From assembly GCA_950295325.1 (NCBI GenBank), contig OX485808.1, positions 21,038,527 to 21,102,526 of the forward strand: 64,000 nt of DNA. The letters are read 5' to 3'. Numbering within the stretch: the stretch's first letter is position 1; each line of letters starts with the position of its first letter. Under the pieces are notes generated by a model that was given only the letters and a program-made list of their open reading frames with translations, did no database searches and was not told the origin of the DNA. A program made the translations under genes and the position numbers. This stretch comes from Polytrichum commune. Lineage: Eukaryota > Streptophyta > Polytrichopsida > Polytrichales > Polytrichaceae. This document shows positions 10,781-21,270 of this stretch, piece after piece.

Positions 10781-12960
10781 CTTACAATATATTTCTATAT
10801 AACTGAAGTGCCTTCAATATTCCATATTCAAATTATTCCAGTTAGTTTGGATTACCATGTGGAATGGGAAGATATGCAGAAAGTGTTACTTAAAATCATC
10901 AAATTTTTGTTGTGTTCTATAAAGTGCTTACTGTCTGTTGTGTTCTCAGTAAAAACTTATAGCACTATGTAACTCCAAGTTGTAATGTTCAATCTTTGTA
11001 TGAAATACAAGGTGAAGTTATAGCTTGAGGATATCTACATACAACTTTCTGTGTAAAGAAAGGTGTAAGAAATAATTACTGCAATTGTTTTCCCAGTTTT
11101 TTGTTGTTTCAAGCATTAGTGGGGCATTGGGGTCAAATCCAGGTGCTGAATGTTGGGATCGCAACTGTATGCACAACCAAAATTCAAGCTAAGCTAGTCC
11201 AAGTCTACCAAGTTCTCTAATGAAATATTTTAAGAATCTTAGGTGAATATTACTGAGAAAATTAATCAATCTAGAGTATTGATAGCTTGCTTATAATAAT
11301 TTTCACAAAAGTGCAAACGTTAAAATACTAGACAATCAAATACATTTATGCAAATAATAAATTCATGAATGTGTAACCACTTGATTATTTTCATACCCAG
11401 ACATATGGGCAAAATCTATAACGTGCATATGCCGCTATCAAGAATAATGTTTCTCCAGCATATGTCTGCAAAGAAGATACAATATTAAATTGTGATTCGG
11501 GTTTTGAGATTCATGATAGATTCTCTGGGCACTCCACAGTTAGGTATTTCACCAATCTTTGCTCATAATTGAAAATATATGTCCTACATTTGAGTCACTC
11601 CCAAACTTTTGGAAAAGTATTGAGCATAGGTAGCTAAAGTATGGTTGCAATTGAATGTTGATCAAGTGTGCAAATTAAAGGCAAGAAAACAAAGGCAATT
11701 TTTTACAGATGGGTCTAGATCTTTGCGTATCCCTAAACCCCCAAAATGAGTCATGTTTATTTCCAATTCATAAAATTATGTCTTACTCTACTATTTGAAC
11801 ACACAAGTGTTGAAACTAATTATGGGGCATGGTAATCATGGCCATGTAAAGATATATATTTACTACACTGATTATGGTAAACAATGTGGGTGGATTTAGG
11901 CATCTGTGACTTAGTACCCTAGACAAGCTAATAGTGTGGTCCACAATATTTACCATCACACAAGAAAATAATGTGCACCCTAGTTACACTTAATCTTAGT
12001 GATATAATATCCACTTTCCTCCCCAATGTTGACATTCTTTCAAATGTCCACTATTTGTTTTGTAATCCAATTAAAATCATGTCAACTAGAACGTGGACTG
12101 CTTATTTTAACTATTGTGGGCTTGGTGAGTATTTTGCACCCACAATATTATTGCCAACATTTATAGTGTGGAAATAAGCTCAATGCAACAATCCACGCTA
12201 ATTACATTAATGATTCAATGTAGTTGTCTTGTTTCATTTGCCTCCAACTATAAGATTTTTAATTTTTAATTTTTTGTTTAAATTCTTAGTGTAGTTAATT
12301 CCATTTGGAATGAACCATAAGAGATTGATGGAGATGTTTTTTTATTCAATTTGTGAAAAGGTCAAAACCTGACTTGTTTTAGCTCAGCATTGACAGGGCT
12401 GGCTGGAGGTAGAGGCCGTTGGCATACTTGTCTCTCATGGTTTCTCCACCCTAAGTTGACCTAAATCATGATCGTAACATAAGAGTATCAAACCACTACA
12501 AAATCAAAATTTCAATTTTCAGATTTGAGAATAAAAGCATCACTTCACAAAATAGGCTTCTCAAATTAATATCAATGTGCATGAATATTTTGAAAGTCAA
12601 AGATTCAGGTCAAGAACATTCAAGCATACAGTGGAGCCTTGAATTCCAAACCTGCGACTTGGAAGTGGGACTCACGAAATTAGCAGCAGTTCTCACTGTC
12701 ACCAAGAGCTCTTCTCGTCCTCTCAAGTAAAGTAGAAAATGGCGGAATACCTAGACTGACATGAGATTAGAGATCAACGATCGGTAATTAACACCAATCA
12801 GAAGACTGTTCTACCGAGTTCCCTTGGCACTCGCGCGCAGGATTGACAGCAACAATTGGTTGGAATTCAAAGAGCGCAAGTGAAACTTTACGAGTGCAAG
12901 ATAGAACAGGTATTGACTTGACCCTGGGGTGGCAACTCTCCCCTTAACCCAGAAACAATT
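10781..12960 (-). other. Possible intronic region with further exon-like segments
   Basis: Mostly AT-rich. On the - strand, 11465-11397 is bounded by TATCTTCTTTGCAG and a TGG|GTATGA donor and is open in one frame for 23 codons, but its phase does not match the exon at 10780, so it is at best an unplaced exon. Around 12720-12900 (- strand) another GC-richer stretch encodes LLLSILRASAKGTR followed by a stop. At 11872-11957 a 16-bp imperfect inverted repeat (ATGGTAAACAATGTGG and its partner) forms a hairpin. Confidence 0.3.
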
Positions 12961-13912
12961 GTGGTTCAATCACTTGTTAGAATGAGCTTCTAAGAAATTT
13001 GTGATTTGTTATTTCATGAAAAGAAGAGCATCAACATTCTCGGATAATAGAGGGCATCAAGAGGAATCCATTAACACCACGTTTTGTGTCTGAACTAGAA
13101 AGGATTTACCTTTGAATGCCAACCTTTGAACTGATTAGTAGCAAATTTTCTGAAGCATGGACCACTTTTTCCCCATTTCTAAGAAGATTGTTAACATTTG
13201 TTCTACGTAGTCTGTCTTTTGCACTATGAAAGCAGATCTAAAATAACACTTCTCAGTAGAAGAAGGAAAACTAACTATTTTAAATTCTGTTCTAAAGATG
13301 TGACCGACTCCTGTAATAATACATAACAGATAGCTACCAACCCAGTGACATGTTGACATTAAATTCTTCAAAATAAGGAAATTGAAAAGAGAATTCATGA
13401 AGAACATAATTAGTAATTCATCGCTGACCCTGAGGCATCCAAATCGAAGAATGTCCAGATATAATTCCTCGACACCAAACATCCGATTAGCTGTTGCTTC
13501 AAACTCGAGTGGAAAATCCATCGCGATGTCGTATGACAATAAGTTCAATCTTTCACATAATATATTCTACAACCATGAGAATTCCAAGGCACTCAATATT
13601 GAGTTCCGCAGCAGCTCAAATGGGCAACCTGATGAACATTGATAGAATGATGATTTAATTTGAAAACTAGGGTTGTATCAACTGTGGATCATACTAGTTG
13701 GCAATTTTTAATTCCCAAATTGAATTGGGTCATGTTGATCTTCAATATGTGTGAAAAAATAAATGGTTCCTGAGCCCTTTCAATTCAATCATGTGTTCAT
13801 CAAAAATAGCATTTGTGAGTCTCTTGGCGGCCGAGTGGCAGGGGCGGTTAATGTTTGTATCTTGACGGCGGTGACGCTTCGGGCTCTTGAAATCTCCATC
13901 GTCCGATCTCAT
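12961..13912 (-). pseudogene. F-box/LRR-like gene relic, 5' part
   Basis: Coding-like segments lie on the - strand. An ATG at 13912 opens a 57-codon frame beginning MRSDDGDFKSPKRHRRQ, a basic start of the kind seen in plant F-box/LRR proteins. A second frame from about 13677 reads SSGCPFELLRNSILSALEF, is broken by TAG at 13569-13567, then resumes through EFEATANRMFGVEELYLDI. A third near 13093-13010 gives TQNVVLMDSS, a TGA, then CPLLSENVDALLFM, matching the 'CPLL' phrase of such repeats. The two in-frame stops argue for a pseudogene unless introns remove them. No F-box motif was found. A hAT-like MITE sits 57 bp upstream of the ATG. The family assignment is tentative. Confidence 0.35.
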
Positions 13913-13960
13913 TATCCCATCCTACGGCCTACACATACTTCCGTTTTACCATTATAGCAA

Positions 13961-14555
13961 CTTGAGGACCCGGGTACGCAACTCCCATATTATACGCAGG
14001 GGGCATCGTACTTAAAACGGCTTAGAGGACGGCTTTTGTAAAAATTATATCAAATTAAAATGATCAAAAAGTTGGGTGAAGACCAAATTAAATAAAATGA
14101 GATGAAAAAAAAGTTGGGTAAAGACCAAATTAAATAAAATGAGATGAAAAAAAAGTTGGGTGAAGACCAAATTAAATAAATGAGATGAAAAAAAATTTGG
14201 GTTGCATATTTATTAAGCCTCCCATTAAAATTATAAGCCACGAATAGTTGCCTCCCATTAAAATTATAATTCATTCACAATGTTAAAATTTTATTAAAAA
14301 GTCCAAAAAGTTGGGTAGTTTGACCTATGGTACATGTATTAAAAAAGATCATACAATTAGGTTTTTAATGCAATTATATGCTTCAAAATATATTCATTTC
14401 CTATATATAATTACATTTTTGGATTCCTTGTTAGAAGGGCTACAAGGGTTTCCTACATTAAACAAATTGTGTCACTCAATATTGGACTAAAACGCATTAT
14501 AAGTGATTATAATCAGGACCATATAATACGGGAGTTGCGTACCCGGGCTTGAGGA
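13961..14555. mobile_element. hAT-like MITE with 8-bp target duplication, copy 2 (inverted)
   Basis: The element spans 13969-14547 (579 bp) with ends CCCGGGTACGCAACTCCC and GGGAGTTGCGTACCCGGG, reverse-complemented relative to the copy at 3212. The perfect direct duplication CTTGAGGA lies at 13961-13968 and 14548-14555. It is longer than copy 1 largely because a unit of about 42-44 bp (GTTGGGTGAAGACCAAATTA and following) is present about three times at 14070-14210. No protein is encoded; the short frame at 14050-14274 is a product of that tandem repeat. Confidence 0.9.
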
Positions 14556-16675
14556 TGACACCCCAAAATCGCAGGTTGGGTCGAAATTCTTTGGTGAGAA
14601 TGCTACATTATGTCAAAGTGTTGTGGAGTAGAATGGTGGAGTTCACTTTACAACTAAATATGTGATGAGTATGTCTTAAAATGAGTTTTAATAATAAATA
14701 TATAAAATCAACAATTCTTGACCTTATGGTAGCTTGATTTTCAAAAGTTCAGATGCATATAGATAGATAGATAGTATTAGTAGTTTATTGTTGATGGGTT
14801 GAATTTAGGTGCATGAATGTGGTCATTAGTGTGGGACATTCTACAAAATTTGTAAATTTAGGGATCAATGTGGTTGTCACACAGACATTTCACAATCTCT
14901 TCAATTTTTTTATTGAATTCTTAGAGCCCTGCCATGTAAAACATTTTCAAAGATGTCACGTTATAAAATAAGATCTGCAAAGGTTTCATGAAACTCGTCA
15001 AAGAAATCTGAAGCAGTGACTCAAGCAAGTCCATTAACGATCACATTTTGAAACATATTAATATACCCACAAAAAAAAGACATATAACTTTTGGCCCTCC
15101 CACATTGAACGATTTAAAAAATTCATCATATTCATAACTCATTTTTTTTCTAATAAGAAAGTTGATGTGATTGACTTGAATTGCAACATGTGATATAAAT
15201 TGATGGAAAGTTGCGAGCATACTATGGTCTTGAAATGACCAAACTGTCCAAATATCTCGTGAGATGTGTCAAACCCTTTATGACGTATAGAAAATAATCA
15301 TGATGAGATTTTATGCTCGAGCTTTAAAGTGGAAGAAGCAAAAAAATTCAACAACTATGCAGACGAACAACATTTCCTAAAAATTTCTTTTCTTGGAGCA
15401 AGATCTTATCATTTGGAATGGAGTGTTCCATTTTTGGACATGGAGGCTATTTCAAGGTCAAGGATAGACCCAACCCCTCCTCCGACAACATACACATGCA
15501 TGATTTCACCCACACACACTAGCTAGGTATACCCAACAAAACAATCATGCCAAATTACGTGAGAGCACGTGTACCAAGGGATCAATCAATCGAGTAGCCT
15601 CATAGGTACTCTCAAGCATAAATCGGCCTTTTGGTGCAATGATGAACTAGTAAGCTCATGTGTTTGTTTGTTTGCTCGTGGAGCTCTAAAACCCTAGTAG
15701 TACTCTATACACTTTCCTAGGTCCGGACTCGGGATGTTCGTGCAAGCCTTACTCCAAGAGTTGCACGTGTGTAAATAAATAACGTGGTGCTTTTCAAATT
15801 GACAATGATGTGATGTAAGGCTCACTCCTCCGGTGAAGCAATCCATGGGAGATGGCACCCTACATGTCGAGGTCACATTACTAGGTGTAGATTATGGTGA
15901 CACATGTCGCCGTGTGATTGATTGTAACCTTCGAATGTGACATGGCAATTCGATTTCAACAACAAAGTGGCCAATGTGACTTGTGTGTGTGGAGGTATCT
16001 TGCACAAGATGCTAAGCTACATGCCTAGTGTGGAGGCCGGGTCAAAGAGTTTTGGTATAAATCACCATCCACCCCATGATGTTGAGAAACTTGTTGGGGT
16101 CGATAGCTCCATGATGGTAGCTTTCACCTCCAATAACTTAGGCCCACATAATTCTCAATCATTTTACGTTTTCTTGATGGAGATGGCCACGGCTCTCACC
16201 GTAACTAAATCATTTGATCTAGGTGATTTCGAATTTTGGTGCGTGATACGCACTCTACCATTTATGGTATTCTATGTCATTAGCGTGCTTATCAAAATAA
16301 CTAACACTTCAGTAAATGTGGATAACACACTTCTCCAAATATAATAATGCATTTGAGGGATATTTTTTTGTCCCATCAACAGCTGACGCACAATGCTGAA
16401 AATATTATTCAAGTAACGAGACCCAAAGGATATGATAAAAAAATCTTAATTCTACACACTTTGAGAAGCAATGTGGTCAAATAATCACTGCAGATGTGTA
16501 CTTTTCACTAGTAACACATTATGTATGCGACCAAAATGTATTACAACAAGAGATGTAGACAATAGTCTACATTTGATATTAGTATCTATCATATCTAATA
16601 TAAGGTCTGCTAATAGAATTGCACATACACATTTTTATTACCATGCATCTCTTGTTTAGATTTACTTGAAATCTA
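14556..16675. other. Intergenic DNA; one unassigned open frame
   Basis: A 135-codon frame at 15937-16344 (+) opens with GTG, not ATG, and shows no domain I recognise. It may be a retroelement or gene fragment, or chance. A short GATA microsatellite lies at 14761-14774. Nothing else is supported. Confidence 0.35.
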
Positions 16676-17320
16676 GTTATGATATCTTCCTCTTGCATAC
16701 CAAAGTGTAAAATTATCATCTCAAGCACTCCAATCTACTCCACTAAATATCGTATCCTAAATAATTATGCACTTCAAGAAGTTACTTATGTTGACAAATG
16801 GTGGCATGACACAAGCATGACACTACCAAGATGAACAAGTGTTAAATGGACACTATTGTTGCTTGGTATCCTCCCGTGGTCGGATCGAGGAAACAACAAT
16901 CACAATGGGTTAGCAACTCCCTTAGGGCACAATAGAAAAACAAACATCTCAATTGGATTTAATCTGTGTTTTGCATGAATTTTATGAAGTGTCTAGGAGC
17001 CGGTGTAGTAAGTGAACTATTAGGGCCCCCCTTAACTGTAGTTTTTTTTGCCTCATTGATGGGTCGACGCATCCTTTATGTATCACTGCCTAGAGCCTAG
17101 AATGGTTACCAAAAGCTACGTTATTTGAGCACATGCAGAGGCATAATAAACGCCCATTTTAGTAGTTGGTGGGTTCGTATACCACCCTAGACTAGGTGCC
17201 CATTTAAGGGAAAACTATTCGAATTAAGCACAACTACCTTAGGCCTCAAGGCATCTATGTTAGACCTTTTGCCAATAGTGTAGTATGTGACACTAAATAC
17301 CGTACCATAAATGGTGTAGT
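16676..17320 (+). repeat. Dispersed repeat family D, copy 1
   Basis: Shares scattered blocks with 36225-36530 and 38340-38590: ATCTTCCTCTTGCATACCAA, TCTCAAGCACTCCAATCTAC, CACTTCAAGAAGTTACTTAT with TTGACAAA, and a final AGACCTTTTGCCAATAGTGT. The copies are diverged and the internal spacing differs. No coding capacity and no clear termini. Confidence 0.55.
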
Positions 17321-17544
17321 TGGGTGTTGTGAAAAAATGTCTCTTCCAAGTTTCTTGTGAATCCATATTTATAAGTAGGTTATACTAGACTACATTTGGG
17401 TCTTCGTTCCTAATTTTGGGCCAAAAAAAAAATAGAAATGCCTTGGCTATATAATGTTTCTCTGCGTTTTCACTCCCCCCCTAGCGCAGGCCTAACTTGA
17501 TTCCTCCTCTTAAACAACATCTAGGCAATATGTTTGAGTGTTTT

Positions 17545-17880
17545 GTGGTGAGGTGTGGATCTAAAAATGAACAATGAAAAGTGTTGTGTTTGAAAGAGAT
17601 TGGACTACATGCTGAAAATGTGTTAACCATACTTCATCATTCCTTTGAGAAAACTGTGAAATATTCTTTAACATAGAGCATTCATAGTCTACACTATTTT
17701 TTATTTTATTTTTCTATCAATTTTATTTTTTAAAAAACTCTAGAATGGTCAACACATTTTCAACCTTTTATGGTTACCATATTTTGAGCATGTAGTCATC
17801 TCTTTAAAACACATGTGTTATTGGTGTGCTTTCTTACTTACATCCACACCATTGAAACACATTGTTGATTTTTTTTAAGT
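17545..17880. repeat. Large palindrome built from two inverted family C halves
   Basis: The left arm (GAGGTGTGGATCTAAAAATG, then GATTGGACTACATGCTGAAA) and the right arm (TTTGAGCATGTAGTCATCTC, then TTACATCCACACC) are reverse complements with mismatches, separated by an AT-rich centre. Both arms match family C, so this is either a foldback element or two abutting inverted copies. Confidence 0.65.
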
Positions 17881-18018
17881 AACCATGAAAGGCCCACTTT
17901 CCTTAATTGCGTATTTTATAATTCTACAAGAAGTGGGTGTGGAGCTAAAAGTGCTTATTCAATGCTACCTACTAAGCGTAAAGAGAAGCCAAATCCTATA
18001 GGACTTGTGACTCTAATA

Positions 18019-18435
18019 GAGTTATATGTAAAGTGACCCCTCAAAGAGGGATGAATCGTGGGTTTGATCCTTCTTTGAGCTATTGAGAGCTCATTAGCTC
18101 ATTGTGTATCCGACCCTACTTTGAAAGTTGAGTGAAACATTTGGGACCTCATGTTTCCACCTCTCAAACTTTGAGAGAAATTTTTAGGATCTAAAGTAGC
18201 ACATGAGCATGGGACTGGTAATCCTAAATCCCATATCAGCCCATGCAAGGCTACCTTGGCCCACCCATCCTAATAGAACAAGCTAGAAAGCCTAGTTTTT
18301 AATAGCCCAACACCACTCTTTTTATATGATAATTTAAGCAATTAAGAAAACTTGGGAGACTTTGTGTTAATTATGATAAACTCCATATTCAAGACTAAAC
18401 CCATGGTATCATCTCCTTTACTTTACAAATAACTC
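18019..18435. mobile_element. TIR element, family B, copy 2 (about 417 bp)
   Basis: Same layout as 1744-2167: starts GAGTTATATGTAAAG and ends CTTTACAAATAACTC, with TA on each side (18017-18018 and 18436-18437). Same orientation as copy 1. Non-coding. Confidence 0.75.
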
Positions 18436-18574
18436 TAACAAGCCTAAACATAAGTTTGCAACACATGACTCAACCTGCACAATTCCCACAAAGACTTTCC
18501 TATGGGAAATTGGGATGCCTACAGCGCATGAATACATTTACGTGAAGAGGCTCAAAATATTCGCAACAAGAACA

Positions 18575-18825
18575 ATGAATGGGGAGAACCGACCGCTAGT
18601 GACAGATGAACTGGTTGAAGTTCAAGACTTCAGGAGAAGTACCACTCAGTTTTGAGAAATCTATGAAATACACCTCAAAGCAATAATGAAAAACCAAAAG
18701 TTCACAACATGTAACCGGTTGAACTTGGAAACACTAGGATTTGGACCGATTATGCCCCAAAAGGCAGTGACTGGGGAAATTTTTGGACATAATCGGCCGA
18801 AATCTTTGGGTTTCCAAGTCCATCG
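18575..18825. repeat. Repeat family E, copy 1, with a 100-bp hairpin
   Basis: 18575-18765 matches 54362-54560 in the same orientation (landmarks GAGAACCGACCGCT, AAGACTTCAGGAGA, and TGAACTTGGAAACACTAGGA). Within it, ACTTGGAAACACTAGGATTT near 18723 pairs with AATCTTTGGGTTTCCAAGT ending near 18821, so the right part can fold into a hairpin of roughly 100 bp. Confidence 0.7.
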
Positions 18826-18927
18826 AAACCAATCGCAGCCTGATCAAAATTATGGCAACCCTATAGATTCCCGAAGGAGTCGTTCGTGATCGGGAATAGG
18901 TGGTTCTACTATAGCAGCCGGTTCTCC

Positions 18928-18931
18928 CCCC

Positions 18932-18958
<27 letters not shown>
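18928..18958. repeat. (TA)n microsatellite
   Basis: An uninterrupted run of about 14 TA units. Confidence 0.9.
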
Positions 18959-18962
<4 letters not shown>

Positions 18963-19999
18963 CCAAAAATCTCAAAAGGGCAGCCTGCAGGAAGTGGCAA
19001 GAATGTTCCCAAATGGAGCCTTTAATTTCCCCACTCCAATTAATGGGTCAAAGGACTCCTGTGGTACATAGCACCCTGAGACATAAAGGAGGCAATCATC
19101 AAGCATTTAATATCGACCACCGCAGCCTCCATTCCCATGCCTGTTCACACTGGGCCACCACAGATCTACCCCTCACGTAGATGTCTGACCCAATCTGGCA
19201 GCGGAGGTAGATGTGGAGGCTAGAATTCCGTAGATTGTTATGTCCACATATCTGATGTCGGTCAAGAGGCGTGTGGCTTGGGGAGCCTTCCTATAGCGCA
19301 CATGTGCTTCAAAAGGTGGGCCCCACTCGTCAATAGTGATTGATGAACAGGACTTATTACTACCCAACTCTTTTAATGACCACGTGTTCATCAATGAGTG
19401 GACAGTTGGATCCAGCCATTCCACGTGGGTCGGAGGTCAATCCGGTCAAACTTACTTGTTTGTACCTTTTGCCACCCCCCCAAAACCAAAAACAAACAAA
19501 CAAAACCATTTTTTAAACATTATGGTATACTCTATGTGTGTGTATGTGTATTCATATTTCAATTGAGGTGTGTGGTTTATTGTAGGCATTGCTAACTCTA
19601 TGCATAGTTTCGGTTGTTGCATCGGATTAGAATCGTTCTCATCTGTTTAGCAGATGTGAATAATCATGACGATTGTCATGTCAAGTTTGAAAATTGAGGT
19701 TCAAATGCAAGAGTTGTAAGAGGTCAAAGTGAACATTCTCTTTCTCTTCAAACAAATCGTGGTTTATATTCTTTAGACCCAATTGCAGTACTATTGAAGT
19801 TGGAGTGATTTTTTTAATTCGAGCATATAGTCCAACCTTTTTGGTGTGTGTGTGTATGTGTGTGTCTTATTAATTATTCGTGATTTTTCAATTTTAAAAA
19901 ATTCCATGTTCGTGCACTCACTTACCCAACACCTTTTTCATGGTCGACACCCGCAATAGAAAAAATGTGGTCGGCAACCACATGTTTTAATTGCGAGGT
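18959..19999. other. Intergenic DNA
   Basis: No gene. GATTGATGAACA near 19338 and TGTTCATCAATGAG near 19386 form a short inverted repeat around 40 bp. A (GT)n tract lies at about 19841-19863. Confidence 0.45.
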
Positions 20000-20345
20000 C
20001 AAAGTGTGCCAATGAGGACAAAGAGCGGTCATGAAGCTTATTGGCAGGCTAGCTACCCAACCAAAACTTTCGGTAATCCAAGTGGTTGAAATGACCATGA
20101 TAGTTTCCTCCAAAGATAGTGTTGTAGAAGCCTTGCCATTCGATCCGCCACTCGAAATACGGGTGTCCGATCAAGAAGAAAGCGGCCACATAAGACCCCA
20201 CATATGTACAGGGCTTATGTTGATCGTTGCTTTAATTGTGGCCATGTGGGATTCAAAAGTACATGTTAGGTCGCACACATACGATAGTACTCAATGCCAA
20301 ATTAGGATTCATGAACTTGGATTGGCATGCATCCAAAAACGACTA
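20000..20345 (+). pseudogene. Retroelement gag/ORF1-like zinc-knuckle relic
   Basis: One frame encodes PFDPPLEIRVSDQEESGHIR; a neighbouring frame near 20215-20272 reads AYVDRCFNCGHVGFKSTC followed by a stop. The CxxCGHxG...C spacing recalls the CCHC zinc knuckle of retrotransposon gag or LINE ORF1 proteins, but the invariant His of the second half is missing and a frameshift separates the parts. No reverse transcriptase follows. Probably a decayed fragment; the element class is uncertain. Confidence 0.4.
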
Positions 20346-21270
20346 ACTTAAAATATGTATTGCTGTGCTTGACAGGGTTCTCGCTTGCGTTGAACACCGA
20401 CCAGATGTGTATCATGAAACTCTTAGATCTCGATTGGTAGATGTCACAATGTTGTTTTCCCCAAGATATGAAGCAATGCTAAATTGCACCAGATAGGCTG
20501 ATGCTTGTGGTGTGTTCACACGCAGCAAAATCAGATCGCCACTTGGATTGTGGGCATTGTGATTGACGATGATTTTCTTGCAACCAGACGCTTTTTACTT
20601 GCTGGACAGAATAATCAACCTTTTTGGCCAGTGAATGTATCTGAATCGAAGAAACAATCCATTGGTGTTGACAAGCAATCTTGGGATTGTCACAAGGGAT
20701 GAGAGAAGATCAAGCATCACTGTGCAGTCAACTTGTGAATTGATGTCAAGCACTCATGCACACATTCTGTCGATGTCAAGAGAAGATGGTTGTGATGCGA
20801 GGTAAATTGTATACAGTTGCACTCAACTAATTCAGTAAAGTGGCAAAAACAAATTGCTTCGATTTGATGATAATTTGGTTTTGGGGGGCAATTAACATGA
20901 CTGATGATCAGGTGACACCAAAAAAATAGAGCTTGCTTGACTACTATTTCTCCCGCCTATGTGCATCTGCCTGCCGGACTGCATGCTACTCGCTCTATCA
21001 CCTACACACGACATGACTTCATGATCCGCAACTTAAGATGACAAGGTCAACCTCAGGTCATATTTTTGATCCGTCGGATGGATCTTAGTCCTCCTCCGAA
21101 ATTTGATGTAGATTCTGATTGGATCATCGTGAATTCACGAGGGGATTCAGGCATACATGTGTCAATTCAAGTAACCCTAAACTGTCAACTGTACATATTA
21201 ATTAGTTAAGCCGCTAATGAATCTACCTAGTATTGGCTCATTAGTTACCTCCTACATCTAATTAATTGAA
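20346..21270. other. Intergenic DNA; 3' flank of the ERF gene
   Basis: The part nearest 21270 probably contains the 3' UTR of the minus-strand ERF gene. The frame at 20505-20702 is unrecognised and likely chance. Confidence 0.4.

Noticed and set aside
13830-13910. tRNA-like A box (CGGCCGAGTGG) on the + strand
   Set aside because: The B box is poor (GCTCTTGAAATC) and no cloverleaf forms; the stretch also reads as the first exon of the minus-strand relic.
15937-16344. 135-codon + strand frame
   Set aside because: Starts at GTG, no domain, no splice context; kept only as a note.
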